Shown here one piece after another: positions 1-7,948 of a DNA stretch of 18,714 nucleotides (position 1 is its first letter; each line of letters starts with the position of its first letter). The notes beneath the pieces are model-generated. The model worked only from the letters and a program-made list of their open reading frames with translations. It did not search any database and was not told where the DNA came from. Made by a program: the position numbers and the translations under genes. Location: the NCBI GenBank assembly GCA_014377915.1, contig JACMOT010000536.1, positions 1 to 18,714 on the forward strand. Direction: 5' to 3'. Source of the stretch: Tardiphaga sp. Lineage in GTDB: Bacteria > Pseudomonadota > Alphaproteobacteria > Rhizobiales > Xanthobacteraceae.

Positions 1-476
1 AACACGCACAGCACGGCCGGCAACGGCACCGAATTCATATAGTCACCGAACCGCACCGAGGTGATGCGGTCGAGCGAGACTTCGACGTTGTCGGAGGTGA
101 AATTGCGCAGGCTCGTCGTCATCAGCCGCACCAGGCGGTCGAACACGATTTCGAGCATCGGCAGACGCTCATAGGACACCATCGAGGAATCGATGATGGC
201 GCGAATGCCGGAATTTTCGTCGAGATTGATTTCACCAACGCTGAAGCCCAGCAGATTGTCGATTTCTTCCTGCGACAGAACGCGCTCGCCGCCGTTCTTG
301 CCGCCGCCGAGATCGCGCCCGCCATCCTCGACCATGGCGGCCCATTGCTCGGCCATGGTCCCGGTAAGTTCGTTTTCGGCAGCAGCCTTCGCGGCCTCAA
401 CGGGGTCCTCTGAATCCAGAGAAGCTTCCCATTCGGCGGCAATGGCATCCTGGTCCATTTGCTCCTGGCTGGCCAT
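1..476 (-). CDS. fliM: Flagellar motor switch protein FliM, N-terminal part (runs off the window)
   Basis: FliM forms the C-ring switch that binds CheY-P and sets rotation direction. An ATG at 476-474 opens 158 codons that continue past base 1, so the 3' end is missing. The segment LSQEEIDNLLGF (residues 68-79) is the FliM N-terminal CheY-binding type motif (E. coli begins with LSQAEIDALL). It is followed by the start of the middle domain (YERLPMLEIVFDRLVRLM, 102-119; then VSLDRITSVRFGDY, 133-146), as in FliM. Unusually, about 66 acidic and Ala-rich residues precede the motif, which lies almost at the terminus in enterobacterial FliM. The gene starts 17 nt after the fliL stop on the same strand, so the two are probably co-transcribed. 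No strong Shine-Dalgarno is seen; a weak GGAAC lies upstream. Identification is firm; the exact start is less so. Confidence 0.88.
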   Translation of the reverse strand, partial: MASQEQMDQDAIAAEWEASLDSEDPVEAAKAAAENELTGTMAEQWAAMVEDGGRDLGGGKNGGERVLSQEEIDNLLGFSVGEINLDENSGIRAIIDSSMVSYERLPMLEIVFDRLVRLMTTSLRNFTSDNVEVSLDRITSVRFGDYMNSVPLPAVLCV

Positions 477-493
477 GATCTAGTTCCGTTCCG

Positions 494-979
494 TCACTGG
501 ATCAGGATTTCTTTGAACAGCACGGCGTTAACCTGGTTCGGCGCGACCGCGGCGTTGACGCGACGTGTCAGCTCTTCCTTGAGTCGGAACATGCCGATCG
601 AGCCGTTGAGGTCGGTGGCGCGCAACTCGCGCAAATAGGTCTGGCACATGTCGGTGATCCGCGGCATCGCCGGCGTGATCTGCGGCACCTGCAGGGCATC
701 CTTCACTTCGAGCACGACCTTGGCCTTCAGATACTGCACGCGCTCGCCGGGCTGGCCGGCCAAGTTGACCAGGATTTCCGGCACGTCGATGAAGGACGGC
801 AACTTCGGTGGAGCCACCTCGACATGATCTTCCTTGGGATGACTGAACATGAAGAAGTAGACGCCGCCGCCGGCGGCCAGCAACAGGATCCCGACAGCGA
901 TCGCAATTAGCTTGAACTTGCCCTTTGCCGACGCGCTATCGCCGGCGGAGGGAACGCCCTCGGAATCATTATCTGCCAT
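494..979 (-). CDS. fliL: Flagellar basal body-associated protein FliL
   Basis: FliL is a single-pass inner-membrane protein around the stator/MS-ring that supports torque and stator function. The 161-residue protein has a short polar N-terminus, one transmembrane helix at about residues 23-44, a periplasmic linker and a C-terminal FliL domain (from about LPSFIDVPEILVNLAG to FKEILIQ). The length is typical of alphaproteobacterial FliL. The frame stays open upstream to an ATG at 1141, but those 54 extra residues are not FliL-like and would run through the promoter region. I therefore chose the ATG at 979, which gives MADND...; its ribosome site is weak (GGCAGG). The gene is divergent from flgF and is followed by fliM after 17 nt. 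Confidence 0.9.
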   Translation of the reverse strand: MADNDSEGVPSAGDSASAKGKFKLIAIAVGILLLAAGGGVYFFMFSHPKEDHVEVAPPKLPSFIDVPEILVNLAGQPGERVQYLKAKVVLEVKDALQVPQITPAMPRITDMCQTYLRELRATDLNGSIGMFRLKEELTRRVNAAVAPNQVNAVLFKEILIQ

Positions 980-1087
980 CGCCTGCCAGCCCGTTGTGGG
1001 ATGGGCTCGATGCTGCCAAGCAGTTTCAAAACGCGATACAAATGCTGCCAGCGCCCAAGGCCCTGTTAATTGTGACGCTAGGTCGCA

Positions 1088-1095
1088 ATGGTTAA
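1088..1095 (-). promoter_or_regulatory. CtrA-type half-site (TTAACCAT) upstream of fliL
   Basis: Read on the minus strand the bases are TTAACCAT, about 110 nt upstream of the fliL start. The same 8-mer in the same orientation occurs upstream of fliX (9483-9490) and flagellin 1 (16138-16145), and I found it nowhere else in the window. TTAAC is the core of the CtrA recognition sequence. No second TTAA at 7-nt spacing is present here, so this is a half-site only, and CtrA control of fliL is inferred. Confidence 0.4.
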
Positions 1096-1128
1096 TGGAA
1101 CCTTTCTTTTGCTGAACAGGTAGGAAAA

Positions 1129-1189
1129 TTTTGCCGGACAAAGATGGTCAACAAGACCTTTCTGCCGCCCCTGCCCGGCGGCGCAAAAA
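1129..1189. promoter_or_regulatory. Candidate enhancer half-sites for the flgF sigma-54 promoter
   Basis: TTTTGCCGG at 1129-1137 and CCCGGCGGCGCAAAA at 1174-1188 resemble, in opposite orientations, the arms of the palindrome upstream of flgI (9505-9538). They lie about 35-95 nt upstream of the -24 element, where a sigma-54 activator such as FlbD could bind. Recognition by FlbD is inferred; the match is weaker than at flgI. Confidence 0.3.
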
Positions 1190-1222
1190 TACCAACATAC
1201 TGAAATAACTGTTCTATTTGGC

Positions 1223-1239
1223 TTGGCACGGGTTTCGCT
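1223..1239 (+). promoter_or_regulatory. Sigma-54 (-24/-12) promoter for flgFGAH
   Basis: TTGGCACGGGTTTCGCT matches the sigma-54 consensus YTGGCACGRNNNTTGCW at all defined positions except one: the -12 element is TCGC instead of TTGC. GG and GC have the required 10-nt spacing. Transcription would start near 1250, about 90 nt before the flgF GTG. Rod/ring operons are sigma-54 class genes in Caulobacter, and the flgI operon here has a promoter with the same one-base deviation. Confidence 0.85.
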
Positions 1240-1338
1240 ACTCTGTCTGTGAACCGCGGCTTGGGAGAGCTTGTGCGGTTCGCAGGATCCACGGTCCGCC
1301 TGGGAGGGCGGGTCGCGGAAACCAGGGGAGATTAACCG

Positions 1339-2103
1339 GTGGAGAATACAGGCCTCATCGGACTTTCGCGGCAAATGACGCTGGAGCGACAGCTCGACGT
1401 CGTCGCGAACAACATCGCCAACATCAACACGACCGGCTTCAAGGCCGACAAGTCGCTGTTCGAGGAATATCTGCGCTCGGGCGCCCACGAGGATAATTTC
1501 GTCGGTCGCGACCGCCGCGTCAGCTTCGTGCAGGACCGCGCCACGCTACACGACTTCGCCGCCGGCCCCTCCGAGCAGACCAAAAACCCGCTCGACGTCG
1601 CCATCGACGGCAACGCCTTCCTGGTGGTGCAGACGCCGGCCGGCGAACGCTACACCCGCGACGGCAGCATGCAGATCAATGCCCAGGGCCAGCTGGTCAA
1701 CGCCGCCGGCGCGCCGGTGCTCGGCACCTCTGGACCGATCGTGTTCCAGCCGGGCGACAAGAACATCAACATCGCCGCCGACGGCAACATCACCGTGCTG
1801 GAAGGCGTCAACCGCATCGACTCGGTGCGCGGCAAGCTTCGCCTCGTCAGCGTCCCGGATTCGCAGAAGCTGGTGAAGGAAGGCTCGAACCTGTATTCGG
1901 CGCCGCCCGGCAGCACCCCGACGCCTTCGCTGACCGCGAGGGTCAACCAGGGCTTCATCGAAAAATCCAACGTCAATTCCGTGATGGAAATGACCCGCAT
2001 GATCGATGTCACCCGCGCCTACACGCAAATCTCCGCGATGCTGCTGTCGCAGGGCGATCTGCGCAAATCCGCGATTGAAAAACTCGCCGACGTTCCGGCC
2101 TAA
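1339..2103 (+). CDS. flgF: Flagellar proximal rod protein FlgF
   Basis: FlgF is a structural subunit of the proximal rod that crosses the periplasm, exported by the flagellar type III apparatus (no signal peptide seen). The 254-residue protein has the N-terminal rod motif VANNIANINTTGFK (about residues 22-35) and the C-terminal coiled segment NVNSVMEMTRMIDVTRAYTQ typical of rod, hook and hook-associated proteins. The start is GTG at 1339, preceded by AGGGGAG at 1324-1330 with good spacing. It is the first gene of a plus-strand operon driven by the sigma-54 promoter at 1223-1239. flgG begins 10 nt after its stop. FlgG is the nearest paralogue, but the next gene fits FlgG better, so the FlgF call is secure. 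Confidence 0.93.
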   Translation: MENTGLIGLSRQMTLERQLDVVANNIANINTTGFKADKSLFEEYLRSGAHEDNFVGRDRRVSFVQDRATLHDFAAGPSEQTKNPLDVAIDGNAFLVVQTPAGERYTRDGSMQINAQGQLVNAAGAPVLGTSGPIVFQPGDKNINIAADGNITVLEGVNRIDSVRGKLRLVSVPDSQKLVKEGSNLYSAPPGSTPTPSLTARVNQGFIEKSNVNSVMEMTRMIDVTRAYTQISAMLLSQGDLRKSAIEKLADVPA

Positions 2104-2113
2104 GGATTAAACC

Positions 2114-2902
2114 ATGCGCGCTCTTTACACCGCGGCGACCGGTATGGCGGCCCAGGAACTCAACGTTCAGGTCATCTCCAACAACATCGCGAACATGCGC
2201 ACCACCGGCTACAAGAAGCAGGCGGCCGCGTTCCAGGATCTGATCTACGACCATGTCCGCCGGGTCGGCGCGCAGGCCTCCGACCAGGGCACCATCATCC
2301 CGGTCGGCGTCGACATCGGCGGCGGCGTGAAGACCGTCGGCACCCCGCGCATGATGACGCAGGGCACGCTGTCACCGACCGGCGGCGACCTCGACATCGC
2401 GATCCGCGGCGAAGGCTTCTTCAAGATCCAGATGACCGACGGCACCTTCACCTACACCCGTGACGGCACCTTCACCACCGACAACACCGGCCGCATCGTC
2501 AACTCGCAGGGCAATCCGCTGCAGCCGACCATCACCCTTCCGGCGGCATCCTCCGGCCTGACCATCAGCGCCGCCGGCCAGGTCTCGGTGACGGCCGCCG
2601 GCTCGACCACCCCGCAGATCCTGGGCACGATCGGCCTGACCCGCTTCATCAACAAGGCCGGCCTGCAGCCGATCGGCGACAATCTGTTCACCGACACCCC
2701 GGCCTCCGGCGCGCCGCAGGACGGCGTCGCCAATGCCGACGGCTTCGGCGACATGCAGCAGCGCAACCTCGAACAGGCCAATGTCGAAGTGGTCACGGAA
2801 ATTTCCGACCTGATCGCCGCGCAGCGCGCCTACGAGATGAACGCCAAGGTGATCAGCGCCGCCGACCAGATGCTGCAGTCCACCTCCGGCATGTTCCGCT
2901 AG
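2114..2902 (+). CDS. flgG: Flagellar distal rod protein FlgG
   Basis: FlgG forms the distal rod that passes through the P and L rings. The 262-residue length is essentially that of other FlgG proteins. The rod motif ISNNIANMRTTGYKK lies at about residues 21-35, the conserved middle contains GEGFFKIQMTDGTFTYTRDGTF, and the C-terminus carries LEQANVEVVTEISDLI followed by AQRAYEMNAKVISAADQML, the classic FlgG ending. The Shine-Dalgarno AAGGA overlaps the flgF stop codon, suggesting coupled translation. It sits between flgF and flgA in the order usual for alphaproteobacteria. Confidence 0.96.
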   Translation: MRALYTAATGMAAQELNVQVISNNIANMRTTGYKKQAAAFQDLIYDHVRRVGAQASDQGTIIPVGVDIGGGVKTVGTPRMMTQGTLSPTGGDLDIAIRGEGFFKIQMTDGTFTYTRDGTFTTDNTGRIVNSQGNPLQPTITLPAASSGLTISAAGQVSVTAAGSTTPQILGTIGLTRFINKAGLQPIGDNLFTDTPASGAPQDGVANADGFGDMQQRNLEQANVEVVTEISDLIAAQRAYEMNAKVISAADQMLQSTSGMFR

Positions 2903-2913
2903 GGAGAATGATG

Positions 2914-3960
2914 ATGACGATGCGCGCCCTCCTCCTCGCCTCCGCTTTGGTTGCCGCCGCCACCGCCACGGCGCTCGGCCAGACCCGCGACGACATCATC
3001 GTCGCTCCGGTGCTGCGCGCGAACGTCACCGTATCCAGCGATGTGGTCCGGATCGGCGATGTGATCGACAATGCCGGGCCGACCGCGCAGATCGCGATCT
3101 ACCGCGCCCCCGATCTCGGCACGGTCGGCACGCTGTCGACCGCGCAGGTGATCGCCACGCTACGCGCGCATCAGGTGATCGGGGTCGACACCAAGGACCT
3201 GCGCAGCATCACCATCACCCGGCTGTCGCGCAGTCTGGACAGCAAGGAAATCGAGAACCAGGTGGCGATGGCGCTGGAAGGCCGCAACGGTCTTGGCGCG
3301 GCGGCCAGTCTCAGCCTCACCTTCGACCGCGATGTGCAGAGCCTGCAGCTCGACGCCGCCAGCAGCGGCATGCTGCAGCCGATCTCGACGCGCTTCGACG
3401 CCCGCAGCGGTCGCTTCGACATCACCTTCTCGATCGGTAGCGAAAGCACTGCCGCGCCGACCCGGCTGCGCTTCACCGGCACCGCCGTCGAGACCGTCGA
3501 GGCCGCCGTGCTGGCACGCGGTGTCGAACGCAACGAGGTACTGAAAGCCTCCGACGTCATCATCGAGCGTCGCCCGAAGGCCGAGGTCGGCAATGATCTG
3601 GCCAGCCGCGACCGCGCCGTGGGCATGCAGTCGCGCCGCCAGCTGCGCGCCGGCCAGGCCCTGAAGACCGCCGATCTAGCCAAGCCCGATCTGGTGGTGC
3701 GCGACCAGGCGGTGACGCTGGTCTATGAATCCGCCGGGCTCTATTTGACCATTCGCGGCAAGGCGCTGGAGGGCGGCACCGAGGGCGACGTCGTCAACGT
3801 ATTAAATTTGCAGTCCAAACGCACCGTATCCGGTGTCGTGGTGGGTCGTGGCCAAGTCGCGGTCGCGGTGCCCGGCCCACGCCTAGCACCGGTCAGCGAG
3901 GCGCCAGCGCCTGCCAAGACATCCGAAGTCGCCGCTCCCACGGCCGTCGCCATCAACTAA
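2914..3960 (+). CDS. flgA: Flagella basal body P-ring formation protein FlgA
   Basis: FlgA is a periplasmic chaperone that assists FlgI assembly into the P ring. The protein has an N-terminal signal peptide (hydrophobic stretch ending near ATALGQ) and a C-terminal SAF/FlgA domain (about residues 200-330, from VEAAVLARGVERNEVL to SGVVVGRGQVAVAV). At about 348 residues it is longer than E. coli FlgA (219); alphaproteobacterial forms carry extra N-terminal sequence. The start is ambiguous: ATG occurs at 2908, 2911, 2914 and 2920. AGGGAG at 2901-2906 is too close to 2908, so I favour 2914, which adds or removes only a few residues ahead of the signal peptide. The flgG stop (2900-2902) overlaps this ribosome site. 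An Ala/Pro-rich tail ends the protein. Confidence 0.9.
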   Translation: MTMRALLLASALVAAATATALGQTRDDIIVAPVLRANVTVSSDVVRIGDVIDNAGPTAQIAIYRAPDLGTVGTLSTAQVIATLRAHQVIGVDTKDLRSITITRLSRSLDSKEIENQVAMALEGRNGLGAAASLSLTFDRDVQSLQLDAASSGMLQPISTRFDARSGRFDITFSIGSESTAAPTRLRFTGTAVETVEAAVLARGVERNEVLKASDVIIERRPKAEVGNDLASRDRAVGMQSRRQLRAGQALKTADLAKPDLVVRDQAVTLVYESAGLYLTIRGKALEGGTEGDVVNVLNLQSKRTVSGVVVGRGQVAVAVPGPRLAPVSEAPAPAKTSEVAAPTAVAIN

Positions 3961-3994
3961 CGCACGCCTATTCTCGAAAAGCTGAGTCCTGTTC

Positions 3995-4744
3995 ATGTAC
4001 ACGTTCAACCGCCCCCTTCTGACCGCCGCGTTGCTGGCGACGGGCCTTGCAACCAGCGGCTGCTCGTCGCTCGAACGACTGAGCGCGATCGGCGAGAAAC
4101 CGACGCTGACCGCGATCGAAAATCCGGTCGCGCAGCCGGGCTACAAGCCGGTGCAGATGCCGATGCCGAAACCGGAAGTCGCATCCTACAACGCCAATTC
4201 GCTGTGGCGATCCGGCTCGCGCGCCTTCTTCAAGGACCAGCGCGCGCACCAGGTCGGCGACATTCTGACCGTCACCGTGAACTTCACCGACAAGGCCAAC
4301 ATCGCCAACGAGACCCAGCGCAGCCGTACCAACAAGGAGGATTCCGGTATCACCGATTTCGCCGGCAGCAAGCTGCTGACCGGTAGCGCCGCGTCCGTTC
4401 TCCCCGGACGCCTGCTGACCGCCGACGGAACCTCGTCGAGCGACGGCAAGGGCTCGGTGGCGCGGCAGGAAAACCTGCAGACCAGCGTCGCCGCCGTGGT
4501 GACGCAGCTGCTGCCTAACGGCAATCTCGTCGTCGAAGGCAAGCAGGAAATCCGCGTCAATTATGAAATCCGCGAGCTGATCGTCGCCGGCATCGTCCGC
4601 CCCGAGGACATCCAGAGCGACAACACCATCGACAGCGCCAAGATCGCGCAGGCCCGTATCGCCTATGGCGGCCGCGGCCAGATCTCCGATGTGCAGCAGC
4701 CGCGCTACGGCCAGCAGGTGATGGACGTGTTGCTGCCATTCTAG
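3995..4744 (+). CDS. flgH: Flagellar L-ring protein FlgH (lipoprotein)
   Basis: FlgH builds the L ring in the outer membrane, the bushing for the rod. The 249-residue product begins with a lipoprotein signal peptide; the lipobox is TSGC with the acylated cysteine at residue 23. The conserved FlgH core follows: SLWRSGSRAFFKDQRAHQVGD (about 68-88), the polar central region (TNKEDSG), then VEGKQEIRVNYEIRELIVAG and the terminal RGQISDVQQPRYGQQVMDVLLPF. It is the last gene of the flgFGAH operon and is followed by a strong hairpin terminator at 4801-4837. Confidence 0.95.
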   Translation: MYTFNRPLLTAALLATGLATSGCSSLERLSAIGEKPTLTAIENPVAQPGYKPVQMPMPKPEVASYNANSLWRSGSRAFFKDQRAHQVGDILTVTVNFTDKANIANETQRSRTNKEDSGITDFAGSKLLTGSAASVLPGRLLTADGTSSSDGKGSVARQENLQTSVAAVVTQLLPNGNLVVEGKQEIRVNYEIRELIVAGIVRPEDIQSDNTIDSAKIAQARIAYGGRGQISDVQQPRYGQQVMDVLLPF

Positions 4745-4800
4745 GATTTCAAGAGCTCCCACACTTCGTCCAGCGCTCCCACGCCATGAAGTGTCCTACG

Positions 4801-4837
4801 CAAAAGCCTTTGTCAGCTCCCCTGACAAAGGCTTTTG
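4801..4837 (+). terminator. Rho-independent terminator after flgFGAH
   Basis: A perfect 16-bp stem: CAAAAGCCTTTGTCAG (4801-4816), loop CTCCC, then the exact complement at 4822-4837, ending in CTTTTG. It lies 57 nt after the flgH stop and separates the flagellar operon from the DUF808 gene. The A and T runs are inside the stem, so it could act in both directions. Confidence 0.85.
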
Positions 4838-4966
4838 TCGTTCGCGGCGCTGTGCGACAGGATGGCGCAGGGCGGCCAGCGCTTCGGATTGAACACCAGC
4901 GGGTCTGGCGGATTACACCGGGGCCTTGATCACGCCGATCGTCGGTACCTCCAACCAGAGACTTTC

Positions 4967-5962
4967 ATGAGCATCGGACTAATCGCGCTTCTCGACGACA
5001 TCGCTGCGCTGGCGAAGGTGGCGGCGGCTTCCGTTGACGACATCGCTGGGCAAGCCGCCAAGGCCGGTGCCAAGGCGGCCGGCGTGGTGATTGACGACGC
5101 CGCGGTCACGCCGCGGTATCTGGTCGGCTTCGATGCCGCGCGCGAACTGCCGATCGTACGCAAGATTGCGGTAGGGTCGCTGCGCAATAAGCTGCTGTTC
5201 CTGTTGCCGGCCGCCCTGCTGCTCAGCCTGTTCGCGCCGTGGGCGATCACGCCGCTGCTGATGGCCGGCGGCGCCTATCTGTGTTTCGAAGGCACCGAGA
5301 AGGTGACGGAAGCAGTCATGCCGCATGAGGCGCCGGATGCCGGCGCGGTGCGAACGTTGGCGATCGATCCAGTGACGATGGAAGACGACAAGGTCGCCAG
5401 CGCGATCAAGACCGACTTCATCCTGTCGGCGGAAATCATGGCCATCACGCTCGCGGCGATCCCGGCGGGATCGCTTGCCACGCGTGCACTCGTACTCGCG
5501 ATGGTCGGCATTGCCATCACCGTGCTTGTCTATGGCGGTGTCGCCCTGATCGTGAAAGCGGATGACATCGGCCTGGCGCTGGCAAACAATAATCGCGCAT
5601 CGTGGTGGGGACGCGGCAAGGCCGGGTTCGGCCGCGCGCTGGTGCTGGGCATGCCACATTTTTTACGCCTGCTGGGCATCGTCGGAACGGCGGCGATGAT
5701 CTGGGTCGGCGGCGGCATCGTCGTCCATGGCCTAGCCGAATACGGACTGTCGCAGATCGAGCACCTGATCGCAGCCGCGGCAGCGCTGGCGGCCAGCGCG
5801 GTACCTGCCGCCGCCCAAGCGACAACATGGATCGTGACAGCGGCGGGATCAGGCGTGGTAGGTCTGCTGCTCGGCGTCGCGCTGATCCCGCTGGCCACCG
5901 GTATAGTGGCTCCAGTCTGGAGCTGGTTTCGCGGACAGGCCGGCAAGGCGCGCGGTGCATGA
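4967..5962 (+). CDS. DUF808 family (YedI-like) inner-membrane protein
   Basis: Function is unknown. The 331-residue protein matches the DUF808/YedI family: the N-terminus (IALLDDIAALAKVAAASVDDIA), then ARELPIVRKIAVGSLRNKL and the signature WAITPLLMAGGAYLCFEG (about residues 92-109) parallel E. coli YedI. Several hydrophobic segments (about 75-93, 95-107, 150-167, 173-195, 235-255, 288-315) indicate a polytopic membrane protein. The frame is open from 4835, but the upstream residues overlap the terminator hairpin and are not family-like, so I chose the ATG at 4967; its ribosome site is weak. The next gene's likely GTG start overlaps its end by 8 nt. It is in a flagellar cluster, but nothing in its sequence suggests a flagellar role. 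Confidence 0.85.
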   Translation: MSIGLIALLDDIAALAKVAAASVDDIAGQAAKAGAKAAGVVIDDAAVTPRYLVGFDAARELPIVRKIAVGSLRNKLLFLLPAALLLSLFAPWAITPLLMAGGAYLCFEGTEKVTEAVMPHEAPDAGAVRTLAIDPVTMEDDKVASAIKTDFILSAEIMAITLAAIPAGSLATRALVLAMVGIAITVLVYGGVALIVKADDIGLALANNNRASWWGRGKAGFGRALVLGMPHFLRLLGIVGTAAMIWVGGGIVVHGLAEYGLSQIEHLIAAAAALAASAVPAAAQATTWIVTAAGSGVVGLLLGVALIPLATGIVAPVWSWFRGQAGKARGA

Positions 5963-6695
5963 ATTGAACAATCCAACGATCGGTACTCGCATGGCCGCCA
6001 CTTTTTTCGATCCGACGTCCCGAACCAGAATCGAGCGCAAATCGCTATCGAGCGCGGAGGTCGCGGTGATCGCTGCGGATCGAGCGCCTGTGCTGCTGGT
6101 GGATTGCGATCTCGAAGATGCAGACCTGTCCCGTATCGACATGACAGACTGGCGGTTCGAGCATTGCGTGCTGAAGCGCGCCAATCTGACCGGCGTCGCG
6201 CTGGAGCGCGCCGAATTCGCCGGTTGCCGTGGGGCTTTTGCCAACTTCACCGCGGCCGAACTTGGCGAGGCCAAATTCCAGTCCAGCGATTTCAACAATG
6301 CGCGGTTCACCGGCGCGTCGCTATCGCAGGCGTCCTTCAATGGCTGCAAACTCACTGGCGCCGATTTCGGCCGCGCCAAAAACGTCGCCATTACGTTTTA
6401 CGAAACGACGCTGTCTGCGGCAATCCTGGCTGGATTTTCGTTCCGGAAACACCGGCTGATCCGCGTCGATTTCAGCATGGCCGATCTCGCCAAATGCGAC
6501 TTTCGCGACTCCGTGTTTGAGGAGTCGAGCCTGCGCGAGGCAAATCTGGTCGACGCGCGGTTCGAAAGCGCTGACCTGCGCGGTGCCGACCTCGGCGGCC
6601 TGCGGCTCAACGATGCGCGAAAATTCAAGGGCGCGACCATCTCGCGGGGCCAGGCTGGCGAGCTGCTGGCGGAGCTTGGCCTCAAGGTCCGATAG
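5955..6695 (+). CDS. Pentapeptide-repeat protein
   Basis: The 246-residue protein is dominated by A(D/N)LXX-type pentapeptides, for example DADLS, RANLT, RAEFA, NARFT, GADFG, EANLV, DARFE, SADLR and GADLG between about residues 50 and 225. These should fold as a right-handed quadrilateral beta helix. Family members include DNA mimics that protect gyrase (Qnr, MfpA), but many have no known role, and I see nothing that identifies a target. The GTG at 5955 is preceded by AAGGCG and overlaps the DUF808 stop, suggesting translational coupling. An ATG at 5991 (MAATFFDP) is an alternative start without a good ribosome site. Confidence 0.82.
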   Translation: MHELNNPTIGTRMAATFFDPTSRTRIERKSLSSAEVAVIAADRAPVLLVDCDLEDADLSRIDMTDWRFEHCVLKRANLTGVALERAEFAGCRGAFANFTAAELGEAKFQSSDFNNARFTGASLSQASFNGCKLTGADFGRAKNVAITFYETTLSAAILAGFSFRKHRLIRVDFSMADLAKCDFRDSVFEESSLREANLVDARFESADLRGADLGGLRLNDARKFKGATISRGQAGELLAELGLKVR

Positions 6696-6861
6696 TCCGC
6701 CGGTTTCCGCTATCCATGTGCTGGACCGTCGATGATCTGAACCGGATGCAAATCTGCCATCTGGATCGGCTTACGACGATAGGGTAGTGTCCGCGCGTTC
6801 ATAAAAACAGGTGCCGGCGCCGCGGGCGAGGCATCAAGAATCGACATCCGGGGCGGAACAT

Positions 6862-7917
6862 ATGGCGCGAAACATTCTCATTCTCGGGGCCTCCTATGGC
6901 TCGCTGCTGGCCACCAAGCTGCTGATGGCCGGTCACAACGTCACGCTGGTTTGCCGCGGCAAGACCGCCGAACTCATCAACCGCGACGGCACCGAAGTCC
7001 GCATCAAGCTGCGCGACGAGCCGACCCATCGCGCCATTTTCTCGCGCGACCAGCCCGGCAAACTGGATGCGACCTCGCCCGGCGATGTCGTGCTGTCGCG
7101 CTACGATCTGGTCGGTCTGGCGATGCAGGAGCCGCAATACACCAACCACACCATCCGCGTACTGATGATCAAGATCGCGGCGGCGAAACTGCCCTGCCTG
7201 TCGATCATGAACATGCCGCCCTTGCCCTATCTGAAACGGATTCCGGCGCTGGCGGAGATGGACCTCGACGAGGCCTACACCAATGCGCAGGTGTGGGAAC
7301 GCTTCGAACCGGGGCTGGTGACGCTGTGCTCGCCTGATCCGCAGGCCTTCCGCCCGCCGGAAGAGGCCGCCAATGTGCTGCATGTCGGTCTACCGACGAA
7401 TTTCAAGGCGGCAGCCTTTGCCGACGACGCCCACAACAAGCTGCTGCGCGAGCTGGAAGCGGGCATCGACGCGGTGCGGCTCGATGGTCTCGACGTTCCG
7501 GTGAAGCTGAAAGTGTTCGACTCGCTGTTCGTGCCACTGGCGAAATGGTCGATGCTGCTGACCGGCAACTACCGCTGCATCACGCCCGAGGAGCCGCAGT
7601 CGATCCGCGACGCAGTGCATGGCGATCTGAAGGTCTCACAGTCGATCTATGACCACGTCGACGCGGTGGCGCGACGGCTGGGCGCCGACCCTCAGGATCA
7701 GGTACCGTTCGCAAAATACGCCAAGGCGGCCGAGAGCCTGCTGAAGCCTTCGTCGGCAGCCCGCGCGGTCGCCGCCGGCGCCCCCTTCATCGAGCGGGTG
7801 GACCTGCTGGTGAAACTGATCTCGCTGCGGCTAAACATGGCCAACGCCGACATCGACCGCACCGTGCAGATCGTTGATCAGAAACTCAACGAGCGGATCG
7901 AGGCCGGCGGCATATAA
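6862..7917 (+). CDS. Ketopantoate reductase (ApbA/PanE)-like NAD(P)-binding protein
   Basis: The 351-residue protein opens with a Rossmann nucleotide-binding segment (ILILGASYGSLLATKLLMAG, residues 5-24) followed by VTLVCRGKTAELI, the arrangement of the ApbA/PanE N-terminal domain. A C-terminal helical region follows. KWSMLLTGNY (228-237) sits where PanE has its catalytic lysine and asparagine segment, but the surrounding residues differ, so ketopantoate as substrate is doubtful. It may be a paralogous oxidoreductase of unknown substrate. The frame is open from 6811; I chose the ATG at 6862 because the nucleotide-binding strand follows at once and GGGCGGA lies just upstream. It is separated from the pentapeptide gene by 166 nt with no clear promoter. 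Confidence 0.75.
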   Translation: MARNILILGASYGSLLATKLLMAGHNVTLVCRGKTAELINRDGTEVRIKLRDEPTHRAIFSRDQPGKLDATSPGDVVLSRYDLVGLAMQEPQYTNHTIRVLMIKIAAAKLPCLSIMNMPPLPYLKRIPALAEMDLDEAYTNAQVWERFEPGLVTLCSPDPQAFRPPEEAANVLHVGLPTNFKAAAFADDAHNKLLRELEAGIDAVRLDGLDVPVKLKVFDSLFVPLAKWSMLLTGNYRCITPEEPQSIRDAVHGDLKVSQSIYDHVDAVARRLGADPQDQVPFAKYAKAAESLLKPSSAARAVAAGAPFIERVDLLVKLISLRLNMANADIDRTVQIVDQKLNERIEAGGI

Positions 7918-7948
7918 GCGCGATCTCTTTAGGTCGAATCGCCATCTC

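Noticed and set aside
980..1141. N-terminal extension of fliL to an ATG at 1141
   Set aside because: The extra residues are not FliL-like, run through the regulatory region and lack a ribosome site; the ATG at 979 gives the normal protein.
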